Source: Ministeria vibrans ATCC 50519 (lineage: Eukaryota > Opisthokonta > Filasterea). From it: a DNA stretch of 41,996 bases. Numbering within the stretch: position 1 is the first letter of the stretch; every line of letters begins with the position of its first letter. A program made the position numbers and the translations under genes. Below, in pieces: positions 27,264 through 38,911 of this stretch. Where the stretch lies: NCBI GenBank assembly GCA_943704425.1, contig CALSCP010002358.1, positions 42,797 through 84,792 of the forward strand, read 5' to 3'. A model generated the notes under the pieces. The model was not told the origin of the DNA. It saw nothing but the letters and a program-made list of their open reading frames with translations, and ran no database searches.

Positions 27264-27810
27264 GGCGGTACGAGAAGGAGTGCTGGTCAAGATGCTCTAG
27301 GGTGAATCCAAGTAGCGGCTGCGAGACAGGGCCTGGAGGCGGCGTATGAGTTTTACAGGGAGTGACAGCGGCGTCAGTAGAGTAGGTTGCTGCCTGCTCG
27401 TTTTTCCCATTTTACCTTTTTCTTTCTTTCTTTCCTTTCTTTCCCTTTCTTGAGCGTCCTTTACCGCCTCCTTCGTCGTCTTCTTCAGCCTCTTTCGCAG
27501 ACCCCTCGGGCACAGCTGTTGCGCAATATTTGTATATATTTTCGCCATATGTATATTTCACAACTTCCTAATATTATTTGTGTTTTTCGTCTAATATGTA
27601 TTCAGAATACTGTATTCTATCAGAATATTGAACATCACGCGAAATATTGCCTAAACACAATAAAATAAACAGCTTATTGTCACCTTTTTTGTCTCAATTT
27701 TTTCACGATTTTCCCAAAACATTCCTCCTAAATTTACTAAATAAACCCCAAAGTGTACACACCACAAACCAATTCTCTAAATAAAACTCAAATCCAAGAA
27801 AGAACAACAT
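27264..27810. other. Noncoding stretch right of the gap
   Basis: GC-rich to about 27380, then a pyrimidine-rich tract (27410-27500) and AT-rich sequence. A minus-strand frame of 83 codons (27548-27297) is Lys/Glu-rich only because it reads the pyrimidine tract. I see no supportable gene. The first part may be the end of something whose remainder is lost in the gap. Confidence 0.4.
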
Positions 27811-30800
27811 TTATTGCGGAACGTGTTGCTTCGTATACTCGTAAACACAGAGACTTGCCGTCACATGGACATTGAGAGACCGAACCAGACCATACTGAGG
27901 AATCTACATATTCGCGAAACATTAAACACAATATAACACAATAGTCACTGCTAACCTCCACACAGTCTTGACACTCTTGCAGCAACGGCGCAGGCAGCCC
28001 TCGACTTTCACTGCCCACGATAATCGCAGTCTTACGCGGAAACTGATACTCTACAAACCACAGCATCACATACACTTGCCCATCACCAACCACCACAAAC
28101 CATATTATACCTTGCAATGTCACCGAGTTGGCCGTCTGCTCCACGCCCAACACAGTGTATCCCTGTGCCCTACAAAACCAGTACAATCAATGATCAACGG
28201 TGCTACTCGCAATCACGTTTGTCAAAAAAACAAAAAAAAAAAAACAAGGGGTACCTGAGCTCCGCAAAGTAGGCGGGCAAGCGGGCCTCGGGCACAGAGG
28301 CAATGCGCAACCATCGCTCGCTACTCATGGACGTGGTGCGAAAGTCAGCGCTGTGGGCCACGCGCGCGTCTGACACGACCAGCGTGTGGACACCAAACAC
28401 TTCGCCCGTGCGTGACATCCCACCCAGGTTCACTGCCTTGTCGACAAGCGTAGCAATTACAATCAGATCGCTGTGTGTACGCTGTGTCAGTCGTTCGCTT
28501 TCTGCGGCCGCCCCCAGAACAGTGTCGGCGGCAGCAATGGCATCCCACGACAACAGCATGGGCTTCACCTGCACATCTCCCATCTCGTCTGACACAGTCA
28601 CCGCAACAGCGCTGCCCTCATCATCAATAGCATCATCAGCATCTTCATCCAACCTCTTCTCTTGCGATCGCTTCGCATTAAACGTCACCTGCAGCTCCGC
28701 TAGTGTCTGTCGCACACTCGGCCCTCCTGCTACTTCCAACGGATCCGGAACCGGCTCCCCATCCGCGGCGCCTGCCTCGACGTAGTACGGGCCGTGCTGG
28801 GCACGCATCTGCTCAAAGACACTCAACGGAATCGCATCCACCAGCCCGCCAGCGTCTTCCATTGAGTGCTCCACGACGCGCACCACATAGTCGAGCGTAA
28901 ACAGACCCGCGTCAAGTGCACCCACTGAGTAGACGCGCTCAAGGCGTTCCTGTGTACGTGCAAACTCACGGTCTGCATTGAGTCGTTCCACAATCACATT
29001 CACTGTGCGATCGTGCGATGGCACACCTAGCTCGGCCAGACGCGTATGAAATGCCGTCACAATCATCTGAGCAAAGACACGCACACCAAACTGGTTGGAC
29101 GACACGAGCATGTGAAAGAGGTCCAACATCTCACGACAAAAGTCCGCTTCCTCCTCAACACGCGACTCGCGTCGCAACGCACGCTGAACCGCACGCGCAA
29201 CCGTCACGGCAGACAGAAGAAACGACGGCGTTGCTTGCGCATCAAGCACCCGATCAAACACCAACGGACGCAGCTCGGCAAAGGCAAAGACGGCGCGCGC
29301 CAGAATCCACTGAGCCATGTACGAGACGGCATTATCATGGTCCCGCTCGTACACACCCAGAGCACTCGCCACAAGCGTCCGTGCAAATTCAAGCTCATCA
29401 GCACGCGTCTCGGTCGTCACACGACCCAGGCGCCCGCTGAGCATCACAATAGCCACCCACAGACGCGTCGCACTCATGTGCTGCGGTGCAAAACCTCGAA
29501 TGCCATGAAACATCATCTCACGTGCTTGTCGTGCAAACTCTTCCACAAGCACCGTCGCCACACTCACCGGCTGTGACACACGCAGCAGCAAATCATACAC
29601 AGGAACGCGCACCAGCGCATCGCCAAGCCGCACAGTGTCCAGTCCGCCCGTCACCTGAAACTCCACCACCGTTTGCCGTCGTGACGGTCCAAACGACGCG
29701 AGACGCGCCAACAAGTTACCATGACGGCTCACCACCTCTGCGTCCGTCTGGGGTGCTCTCAAATACGCACACACTCGCGTAGAGACCTTGAAAAATGCAA
29801 AGGAATAGAATAATAATTATTAATAATGATGACGTTATAATAATAATAATGACTGTACTAATAATAATAATAAAAATGTATTGCTTTACCTCGGACGAAA
29901 TCATGAGCTTGCGCTCACCTACATCGACAAGAAAAGTGGCTGTGTTGTAGATGGTTAAAGCCAGGTGAGCGCACCACTCGTTGCGAGTGTACACCGTGTC
30001 GTCCATGTGCTCAATGTCCTCAAAGAGCCGCTCCTCTTGACTGCACTCGACGGTGTCGTCAACATTGTTAGAGCGGTGCTTACGCCTGGGCTTTGCTAGA
30101 GCGGAAATCATGGCAAACGTCTCGACGGGTTTGCGCCGTTGAAGCGCTTGCGTCGCTCCCTCAGGCGATGCTCTGTTCACAAAGGCCAGCAGGCGTGCGT
30201 CAAAGACAAAAGTACACAGATCGGACACAAGTGGAACGTGTGCCTTGAGCTCTTGAACCTGTTCCACCAGTCGTCGCGCGCCCGCCACCGCATACGTAAG
30301 CACCTTGGCGGCCGACGCGACTGCGTAGCCATCACTCTCGTCTACCATGCTGGCAACAGTCACGCCAAGCGTGCGCAGCAGCGGACTCAGCATATCACGA
30401 CTGCAGCCCGTCATGAGACGCGTCGCCGCCTCAAACACCGCACGTTGCTCGCTCAGCGGTGCACCGCGCGCCACAGCCACGAGTGCTTGCCAGCGCACCG
30501 CCTCCATTTGCGACACGAGTCGCTTTTGTTGCACGCGAATGTTCCATGTGCCCGCCAGCTGTCCCTGCAGCGACGGCCAGCGCACCCCCAAAAGCCAGGC
30601 ACACGACACGGCCGACGACGCTATGCTCGGGCTCGACTCGGCACAGCGATGAATCAACTGCAGTGCCGTGTGTGCTCGCATCAACATATTCGTTTCCATT
30701 GCGGCCGTCTCGGTGACCACACCCTGCACGGCTGCCACGCAACGTTCAAGCAACGCACAACGACGACTCAGATCAATGACGCGCGAGAACATTGCACTGA

Positions 30801-33029
30801 GCGACCAGGCACACGTGTCAAAAAGCTCACCATAGCACTCTGCACTGTCATCGTCGTCACGCGCCGCAATGTTCAGTCCAAACACGGCCGCCTCGCAGGC
30901 ATCTACAAATTGCACAGGGGCAAACGTACGACCACAGAGTAGTGCCATCACTGCATCGACCACACCGGCACGCTCGGCCGTCGCCAAAAGATGACGCAGC
31001 AGCAACGCCACACGACCAACCAGGCCCTGTGGCATGTGCGGACGTGTCGCAATGCCAACGAGAGTCGACACACACGGCTCAAGAAGCATCGAGAGCTGTT
31101 CGGGCGAGTGTATGGCCTCAAGGTGCGCCACCACGACACTTGTGGCAAGACGGCGTGCCGCCACGCTCCATTGCGACCAACTAGCAAGTTCCAGCGTGTC
31201 GTCGCCGTCGACAGTCACAGGCGCAAGATACGCAGCAAGGGGAGCGTGCAACTGCTCACGACAAAGCATGGCAAGCCAGGCGAGCGTCTCGGAGTCGCGC
31301 CAGGTTGCTTCGGGCGCGTCAAAGAGAAGGGTCGCTTGAAAGTCGCCCAGGAGACGCCAGAGAACCTCTTGGTCGGTCGAGGCAGATGGAAGGACCGGAA
31401 CAAGATGTCGGAGACCCCCAAAGAGCATAGAGAGCATCTCGGTGCGAATCTGGGGCGACGCGGCGTACGTGGCGTGAACAACAAGATCGGGAAAGTGGCG
31501 CAGGGCAAGTGCAAGAGAGCCCGTCAGTGAATGAACTGTAGCAACGGTGGCAAAGACTTGACAGCGATTGAGCAGGGGAGAGAGTTCGCGTGACTCGTTG
31601 GGGGTTAACAAACACGCAATGAAGGCGTCAAAGTCACCGCGACGCGCATGGCATTGGGCCATAGCAGTGTGGTACTCAAGAAGCACCTCGTCGACGGTAA
31701 GCGTGTCGCCGTCCAGAACAAATGATGTGCGGAAAATGGCTGTGGTGCTCACGCGGGGGGTCACTGTTGCAACCACAAGGTCCTCTTCGCCGTCCCACAG
31801 GGGCGCTTTGCGCTCGCGTGACGCGGTCCGCAGATAGTGTGCGAGAATGAAGCAGCGTGCACGCACTTCGTCAACATAGACCACATTGTGAAGGACCACT
31901 CCAATGAAAGCTGGATGCATACAGAGCGTCGTGTCAGTCGTGTCATCATCGCCGCCCATGTGTGTGCCCCACGCCTCGGCGGCCGCATAGAGACGACGGA
32001 AGCGTGGCAGCAGGGGCTCGACCAGATGCAACATGGACTGTTCCAGTGTCTCCAGTACAATCAGGTAGTCATTCCACAGCTGTGCCAGCGCCGCCGAGTG
32101 GCGAGGATTCCACGCAAACACACTGCAATGGCGCGTCCACACGTCGTCCGTCGTCGTCCCGTTTGCCAGCGACTGAACCAGGGTGCTCAAAAGGAATCCG
32201 GCTCGGCGACGCACAAGTGGATCGGTATGCTTGAGCCCAGCCAGAACAAGTGTCACGAGTTCTTCGTCGTCAACTGCACACCACAGAGCCAAACTCGAAT
32301 GGACAGCACTCAGAACAGCATAAGCATCGTTAGCAATACTCTATATATGAAACAATAATAATAAAAACAATAGTACGTCTGAAATTAATATTGATCTCTT
32401 TTGTGACTTTCTACCTGATCGTCACCGGAACAGGGCACCATGGCACGCCGGACCCATTGCCAGACAAGCTGACCATGAGAAGCGGTGGGTGGCACGCGGG
32501 AAAGAGCCACAATGGCGCGGCTACGGACATGTCGGTTGGGATGCAGAGTGAGCGCAAGCGCACTGCGCAAACATCCCGGCACGTCCGAGCCAAGAGCCTG
32601 TACAAGCTGCGAGGCAACGGCATCGGTGAGGATCACCTCGCTGTCGTCGTGTCCGGTGCTGGCAGCGTCGGCGGGGTCGGTCAGGACGAGTTGGTCGAGA
32701 CATTCGCGAGCGGATGAGACGCGCGTGGACATAAAACGAGCGGTGGCGCGGGCGACAGGCGCGATCATACGCGGGTCCTTGACTTCCGAGACCACACTTG
32801 CAATGCAAGCAACAGCTGCGGCAACGAAGTCGCGCTGAGGAGGACGCTCGACGCTCGCCAGACGCGACAGAAGCTGCGCACACAGCTGAAACACCAGAAG
32901 GGGCTGTCTCGACGCCACACGCACCGCCACCTGCGAGCACAGCGGCAATGTCTCGACATCTGCCGAGAGTGAGGTCAAAACGCCCCCGAGGTCGGCACTC
33001 TCCGCCAAGAGATCGACGAGAGTGGACAT
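27811..33029 (-). CDS. TARBP1: TARBP1/Trm3-type tRNA (guanosine-18-2'-O) methyltransferase
   Basis: The yeast relative Trm3 methylates the ribose of G18 in tRNA using S-adenosylmethionine. Exons: 33029-32415, 32340-29890, 29786-28255, 28169-28111, 28050-27956, 27903-27811; 4,845 nt, 1,614 residues, almost the length of human TARBP1. Seen: about 1,400 residues of helical-repeat-like sequence, then a C-terminal SPOUT (SpoU/TrmH) domain: motif 1 DKAVNLGGMSRTGEVFGV, EQTANSVTL, motif 2 IIVGSESRGLPAPLL, and motif 3 IPQYGLVRSLNVHVTASL, which forms the knot and binds the cofactor. All phases agree. Small introns cut only the SPOUT end. The start is 88 bp from the stop of the upstream GH5 gene. Confidence 0.94.
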
Positions 33030-33117
33030 GAGTAATAATAATAATAATAGTCAGTCAAGATCTAATAAAATTAATGAATAATAATAATAATTATTAATTA
33101 AAATATTTCGGTTGTGC

Positions 33118-34830
33118 TCATTTTCTGCGAATGGAAACACAGGCAACGTCGCCAGTGCGAGCAGCAGAGATAGGAGTAAGTGTGACAAGACTGTGCTCAA
33201 TGGAAGTGACAGGAACCAGGTTGGGAGAGCACGAGACGGTTGCAAGAGAGTTGTAACGCGAGCGAAAAGGCACAAAGATCTCAGTGGGCAGTAAAATGGA
33301 CGTGTCAAGAGTGTAACAGAAGGAAAAGTCGGCGGTGGCATTGACAAAGGTCATGTTAAGTGCAGTGCCGGCAATGGCACGGGCGTAGGTGCGCGAGAGA
33401 GCGGTGATGTACTGTGCCGAGGGAAACGCTCCGCCCTGACCAAACCCATCGTACTCGGTCCAACTCAGGAGGTTCTTGTCGGCCTTGTCCATCACCTTGA
33501 CACACTCGGGCAGCCACTGTGCTCCATCGCAGCCACCCCACTCGGTTAGAAACGCACCACCGCCAATGCGCGCAATGTCAGTCTTAATGGCATCCTGCAC
33601 CAAATCAGCCGTCGCCGCACACACGTCAGGTTTGGGCTCGGGGCCACTAAAGGACTTGCAGTAGTAGTGAAACGACAACACACTTCGATTCGCATAGGCA
33701 GGCCCACCGGGCACTTCAGTAAATCCACAGCCTACTGAGCCACCGAGGAGCATTCCCCACGTCACCGGCTCAAAAAAGATGAGCTTTTCTGTGTCCTCTG
33801 TGCGAATTCCCTCAGCGAGTGCCGCATAGAGCGGCTGCAAATTGCGCTTGGCGGCCACGCCGGGCACAAACAGCTCAGGATCGCGATAGACGTTGCCAGC
33901 AAAGGGCTCGTTGATGAGCTCGTAGCCGAGAATGGCGTCGACGGAGCGCCAGATGGATGCTGACTTGGTCCAGAACTTGACAAATGAATCGCGAATGTTA
34001 TGCTTGTTGGAGTAGATGGCTTGGTAGCAAGCACCCTCGGCTTCCTAAAGGAAAGAGGTTGAGAGAGTTTGAAAGAGAGAGAGAGAGATTGAGAGAGAGA
34101 GAGAGTTTGAGAGGGTCAGAGAGTTTGAGAGAGAGAGAGAGAGAGAGAGAGGCGCCATGAGGCAAGCGCTGTCGTGTGTACGTACGGTGAGTTCGTTGGC
34201 GCCCCACGACCGCGACGAACAGTTTCCCGTGTAGGGCCAGGGAAAGGGGAAGAGTGCGTCGTCTTTGCACTTGTTGATGTTCCACAAGGGAATGCCGTCG
34301 TAGTTGCAGAATTCGCTGGAGAGGGCGTCCTGATGCGTGTCCTACACACACACACACACACACGGCAAGAGAGGTGAACACGCATGTGTCTGCGTCGGTC
34401 GCTTACAAGAAGAGTGTAAATGCCGCGCGAGGCGAGCTTGTCGACGACGGAGCGGGTCATGGAGGCGTACGTGGCGTTGAAGACGCCCTCGCGCGGCTCA
34501 TACCCGCTCCACATCCACCCGACGCGGACGGCAGTGACGCCCCAGGCGGCAACTAGAACGACAAGCAACGATGAGGGGCGCAGTGGGCGGCAGAGGGAGA
34601 GCAGGCGACGCACTTTCATCGACAAGCGTGTCGTTGAGCAGCCAGGCGGGGTACCAGGGAACGCCCTTCTGGACGCCGTTGATGCCGTGGAAGATGCGTT
34701 CGCGGCCCGTCGACACTTCCCGGAAGCGTCCCGTCGCGTCTACGTTGATGGGCGCCAGGGCATCGCCGACGGGAATGAGCGCGAGTACGGCCGAGAGCAC
34801 ACTGATCAGCAGCAGGAAGAAAAGGTTCAT
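33118..34830 (-). CDS. Secreted GH5 glycosidase, endoglycoceramidase-like
   Basis: The family cleaves the glycan from ceramide in glycosphingolipids or acts on related beta-glucosides. Exons: 34830-34614, 34552-34407, 34341-34186, 34044-33118; 481 residues, typical for endoglycoceramidases. Seen: a signal peptide (NLFFLLLISVLSAVLA), HGINGVQKGVPWYP, WGVTAVRVGWMWSGYEP, the acid/base ELINEPFAG (Glu at about 219) and the nucleophile FLTEWGG (Glu at about 341), with a beta-sandwich-like C-terminal part. The intron 34045-34185 carries imperfect (GA)n. With the neighbouring sialidase it suggests extracellular or lysosomal breakdown of sialylated glycolipids. The exact substrate is inferred from family resemblance. 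Confidence 0.87.
34059..34151 (+). repeat. Imperfect (GA)n/GAGTTT tract in GH5 intron 3
   Basis: GA runs broken by GAGAGTTT and GATT, similar in texture to 27060-27150. Confidence 0.9.
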
Positions 34831-35231
34831 TGCAAAATTAATAATAATAATAAAATAATAATAATTATTATTATTATTATTATCATTGTAATGAATATTA
34901 AACAATAAGAAAATTAATAATAATAAAGACGTCATCTTCTTCTTCAGAAGTCAAAAATAGGGATAAAAACGATTATGGAAAAATGAACGAAAACGGTTTG
35001 AACGTATACATAAACAGGGTTTTTAGATGTTTCAAAGAGCCTGGTTCTACAGTAGGTTCAGCGCGTCATACTTCCCTGGCGGCATAAATGAAATGAGCGT
35101 TCATCAATCATCGTTCGTTAATTAGATGAAGTTGCACAAACCGAGTGTGTTTCTTTGGGGAGAGAATATAATTATATTATTATGTATAGAAGGGGGGGTG
35201 CTGGTGGGAGGTCGGTGGAAATGCTATGTGT
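34831..35231. other. Intergenic between GH5 and sialidase
   Basis: No gene is seen. It holds (TAA)n/(ATT)n at 34840-34930 and the 3' flank of the sialidase. Confidence 0.45.
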
Positions 35232-36008
35232 TCAGAGATTGTTGTTGTTGTTGTTATTGTTGTTGAGGGGAATAATGGCGACGGAGATGCGGTCGGCAAA
35301 GGTCGTTTCGCCATTTTCAAAGACGACTGCGATGGACGTGCGTTCGTGTGTGAGTGTTGCGACGTCCGCATAGCCAGCGGGTCCGCCCCACAAAACAAAT
35401 TCAGAGTGCCATGAGCAACCTTCATCGTCGCTGAGGCGCACCGTTATGTTTGCACGCGCAGTGGGGTCGCTGGCACACACGTAGACAACGTTCGAGGTGG
35501 AAAACACACGCTCAATGCCACACACAATGCCCGTCCATGAGTGTGTCACGGGTGTCACGAGTGCAGGGTCTTCAGCAAAGTCTGTGAGTGTCGTTCCGCC
35601 GTCGGGTGAGTGTGCTGTCATGCGATGACCCGGTTTCGGCGACATGTTTCGCGCGTTCATGTACAGCTGTGCGTGAGAGGTGCTCGAGCGCACCTGTGCG
35701 AATTGCGACTCACGTGTGTACTCCTGTGCAATACCGGCAAAGCTCCACGACGCACCAAGGTCATCGCTCACAAGTGCACAAGCGTACGGCTTGGATGCAT
35801 TACTGCACACAAATGGCATCACAAGACGACCGTGCTCGACACACGGACTGACGTCGCACAGCGATCCGACCACTTGCAGTCCATGTCCCACCGCTGGCTT
35901 GACAACATGCGAGAAGGGTGCTGGGGGAGGAGGCATCATTAACGGCACAGGCTTAGTCCAGGTGACAGCCTCGTCGCGCGACTGCATGACAATGACATCG
36001 TTGCCCGT
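35232..36008 (-). CDS. Sialidase (exo-alpha-neuraminidase), last exon, 5' exons missing
   Basis: 258 residues after an acceptor (CTTTCTCTCAG, ending at 36009) in phase 0. Seen: Asp-box-like turns SRDEAVTWTKP, SDDLGASWSFAG, SPDGGTTLTDF and SDDEGCSWHSE, spaced as in the six-bladed propeller of GH33 sialidases, and the late-blade region VYVCASDP..RANITVRLS. It ends in a poly-Asn stretch encoded by the (TTG/TTA)n tract at 35239-35265. The N-terminal blades, with the RIP motif and first catalytic Asp, are absent: upstream lies only (GA)n and then RABGGTB on the other strand. So the gene is cut at 36.0 kb, most likely by the same misjoin that splits RABGGTB. Confidence 0.82.
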   Translation of the reverse strand, partial: TGNDVIVMQSRDEAVTWTKPVPLMMPPPPAPFSHVVKPAVGHGLQVVGSLCDVSPCVEHGRLVMPFVCSNASKPYACALVSDDLGASWSFAGIAQEYTRESQFAQVRSSTSHAQLYMNARNMSPKPGHRMTAHSPDGGTTLTDFAEDPALVTPVTHSWTGIVCGIERVFSTSNVVYVCASDPTARANITVRLSDDEGCSWHSEFVLWGGPAGYADVATLTHERTSIAVVFENGETTFADRISVAIIPLNNNNNNNNNL

Positions 36009-36032
36009 CTGAGAGAAAGGAGGGGGAAAGAA

Positions 36033-36038
36033 ACAAAG

Positions 36039-36113
<75 letters not shown>

Positions 36114-36152
36114 AAGGGGTAGAGGGAGAGAACCAAAGTGATAGAGAGAGAG
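36033..36152 (+). repeat. (GA)n flanked by AAACAAAGTGATAGAGAG units
   Basis: AAACAAAGTGATAGAGAG, about 60 bp of GA, then AAATAAAGGGGTAGAGG and ACCAAAGTGATAGAGAG. It is the right-hand edge of the segment that splits RABGGTB. Confidence 0.95.
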
Positions 36153-36180
36153 ATGTGTGTGACTGTGATTGTTGTTGTAG

Positions 36181-37346
36181 GTGAATGTGGACAAGGCAGT
36201 TGAGTTTGTCGTTTCATGTGGGAATTTTGACGGAGGATTTGGGTGTGTACCAGGCAGTGAGAGTCACGCGGGACAAGTAAGAACGAATGAAAGAGAGAAA
36301 GAGCGGAGGAGAGGAGAGGAGGGGAGAGGATAGAGTGAGTGAGTGATAAGTGAGGGACATGCTAAGGTTGAGGTTGATTGAGTGTCTATTGTGTTTGTTT
36401 TTGTGTTGGTTAGGTGTTTTGCTGTGTGGGTGCGCTTGCGATTGGCGGCGGACTGCATCATGTGGATGCGGATCAGTTGGGGTGGTGGCTGTGCGAGCGA
36501 CAGTTACCCAGTGGGGGACTCAACGGACGGCCAGGTTAGAATTTTGCTTGACTCATTGTATGTATGTGTGTGTCTGTCAAGTTTCTCTCTGTGTGGGGGA
36601 ATAAAATTGTGATTGTGGGGAATTTTTTTTGTCTCTTATGGGACTGGTTGTGAGTTGTGATTGTTTGCCTTGTCTGAGTGTGAGTGCATTTTGATGGAAT
36701 TAGACTTGACTGGCTTGTGTAAACCAATTGACACACATGCAAAACAGAGAAACTTCCCGACGTGTGTTATTCGTGGTGGGTTCTCTCATCCTTAGCTGTC
36801 ATCAAGGTACAGTACACTATCTCAAAATCCGTATTAAATGTTTTTTTTTGTTATTCATTTGATGTGATTTGATGATTTTGCGTTTTTGGTTCTCTTACGA
36901 AGTCTTTTTTATTTGTATGTCACCTTTTGTGGTTTTTAGCGATTACATTGGATCAATGGACCGGCTCTACGAAAGTTTATTTTAGCCGCACAGGTACATT
37001 ACAACGACAAGCGTAATCTAAACTTGAACCCCAACATTGTTAGCCCGAACTCTAACCCTAGCCGAAACATGAACTATACGATTGTATTCAGACGTTTAAC
37101 ACATACTCAAGCAGCTTATGAGACCTAACCCGAACCCTTATGATCAGCTTAACTAGAGCCCTAACCCTGAATGTGTAGGACGATGAGAGTGGAGGCATAG
37201 CAGACCGTCCGGGCGACATGAGCGATCCCTACCATACACTTTTTGGTCTTGCGGGTCTCTCACTTTTGGGCAACGAGCCCTCTCTTGAGCCAGTCGACCC
37301 CGTTTACTGTCTTCCTAAGTCTCTCATTGACGAACTCAATTTGTAA
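36181..37346 (+). CDS. RABGGTB: Rab geranylgeranyltransferase beta subunit, 3' half (last five exons)
   Basis: Exons: 36181-36276, 36414-36534, 36748-36806, 36940-36993, 37179-37346; 165 residues plus stop. It opens in phase 0 with [21 protein letters not shown] and continues [90 protein letters not shown]. It carries the zinc-site Asp and Cys of DVCYSWW and the His of PYHTLFG. Joined to 26354-27029 it gives 323 residues, against about 331 in human. Convergent with GT32 A, 28 bp between stops. Confidence 0.94.
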
Positions 37347-37374
37347 TACAACAAATAAATACAATTTCAATTAC

Positions 37375-38661
37375 TTATAATTCGACCCACTGTTCAATTA
37401 AAGAGTGTTCTTGCCAGAGTTTCAGAGCCAAATGAGCCACTGAGTGGCGGGCAATACGCACAATGTCCCAATGATTGTGCCAATGAAATGCGTAGGCGCC
37501 GGGAAAGAAGATTTGTGATGTGTGATTGACACGAGACCATTGGTGGAGAGACTCGTCTGAGACGCTCTTAGTAAAAAGAGACGGTGTGAGCTTGACTTGA
37601 GAGTTGTATGGGTCTGCGTAGTGGAGGAAACCGGAGTCGGAAAGTAGCCAGATGGGATCGAAGAAGGCGGAAGGAAGACGCAGGAAGGAGGGAGCGGCTC
37701 GGATGCGACGCGGATTGACGAGTTTCGCGTACTGTGTGAGCAACGCTGCGCGTGCAATGGCCTCTGCGGCAATGCGCAGGGCGGTGGGACTGCCTGGGGC
37801 AAAGTAAATGATGGCTGTGTTGAACCTTGAGCGGAAGGACCAGCGATAGGCAAAGTCGGTGTGGAGAAGTGAGTGGAACGGACGCAGAAGCATCATGTCA
37901 AGGTCAACGTAGACACCACCGTAGACTGCAAGAACTGTGTGGCGCACGATGTTGCTGTACGCTGTGCGCGTAATCCCCGTGGTGTTTTCCCAGTCCTTGT
38001 TGGCCAGGCGCGTTGTGATTGTGTATCGCAGACGGCTGTCGGTGAGACGCACTAGGATGCGTGAGGCAAGGTCGCGCCAGTGAAGGGTGTGCACCGTGAC
38101 AGAGCGTCTCCAGGGCTTCAGCACCTCCATGAAGGCATCCCGTGTTGCATTACTGTCCGTCCAGAGCCATACGCGGACACAATTGGGGCCGTGCGAGTGA
38201 ATGATGCTCAAGAGTGAAAAGTGCGGCAGAGGTGGGAAGGTCGGACCGGCCCAGTAGACATGGAAGAGGGCTGGCTGCCCTCGGCATGCATTGAAGTCCT
38301 CATCCTCCAGCTCTCGTGCTAAAGCGTCCATGCAATTCGAGTAGACTGAGACGGGTAGGGAAACCATGTTTGGGCGCGCGACATTGTCAAACCGATCACA
38401 CGCTCGAAATGATTCGCTTTGCAACAGGTCGTCCGAATGGTTGCGAGGAGTGGCTCCATCCGCGTGCGAGTGTACCTTCAACTGTGCTTGAGCAGGTGCA
38501 CGGGACATGGGAGCCGTTGCGGAGACAGTGAGTGAGTGGCTTGTCCTCACAATCCCAACTCGGTCGTCCGTCGCGTCGCTCAGGTGCATTTCCATCCTCA
38601 GCCACACCAACGCAAAGACAAGAAGTATCGCTACAACGGTTGTCCGAAGTCTCAAAATCAT
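37375..38661 (-). CDS. GT32-family glycosyltransferase A
   Basis: A type II membrane sugar transferase of the Golgi, by family (Och1, alpha-1,4-galactosyltransferase and mannosyltransferase relatives). 428 residues, intronless, from the ATG at 38661; the upstream in-frame GTG is ignored. Seen: a signal anchor (TTVVAILLVFALVWL), a stem, PALFHVYWAG, RVWLWTDS, and the nucleotide-sugar/metal DXD motif in VLAVYGGVYVDLDMMLLRP (DLD at 253-255), then FPGAYAFHWHNHW near the end. About 428 residues is shared with GT32 B next to it on the same strand, which points to tandem duplication. Donor and acceptor sugars are unknown. Confidence 0.88.
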   Translation of the reverse strand: MILRLRTTVVAILLVFALVWLRMEMHLSDATDDRVGIVRTSHSLTVSATAPMSRAPAQAQLKVHSHADGATPRNHSDDLLQSESFRACDRFDNVARPNMVSLPVSVYSNCMDALARELEDEDFNACRGQPALFHVYWAGPTFPPLPHFSLLSIIHSHGPNCVRVWLWTDSNATRDAFMEVLKPWRRSVTVHTLHWRDLASRILVRLTDSRLRYTITTRLANKDWENTTGITRTAYSNIVRHTVLAVYGGVYVDLDMMLLRPFHSLLHTDFAYRWSFRSRFNTAIIYFAPGSPTALRIAAEAIARAALLTQYAKLVNPRRIRAAPSFLRLPSAFFDPIWLLSDSGFLHYADPYNSQVKLTPSLFTKSVSDESLHQWSRVNHTSQIFFPGAYAFHWHNHWDIVRIARHSVAHLALKLWQEHSLIEQWVEL

Positions 38662-38911
38662 GAAAGTTGTGAAAGTGAAGTGAAGTCCAAAAAAAAGTAA
38701 CTCTGTCACTCTTTCTCTCTCAGGGATCAGTCACCTTTTACAGCTAATATGTAATTATAATAATTTCTTCTTCTTTTTCTAATATGTAGTATTTATTGTA
38801 GTTAGAGAGACTATCCTTTTTCAAAGTGATCACTTGAGTGACTTGGCGGACCTAACCACTCAGGGGTGTGCATGAATAATAATAATTTGATATTACATAT
38901 GTACACAGTCA
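38662..38911. other. Intergenic between the GT32 genes
   Basis: No gene is seen; T-rich and AT-rich. It holds the upstream region of copy A and the 3' flank of copy B. Confidence 0.4.

Noticed and set aside
27264-27300. Sequence right of the N run as the end of RABGGTB
   Set aside because: The true C-terminal exons, matching the family to the last helix, are at 36181-37346.
27297-27548. 83-codon minus-strand Lys/Glu-rich frame
   Set aside because: Its charge comes from the pyrimidine tract on the other strand; no family is recognised and it adjoins a gap.
29046-32358. Several plus-strand frames of 90-267 codons
   Set aside because: They are antisense shadows of the GC-rich TARBP1 coding sequence.
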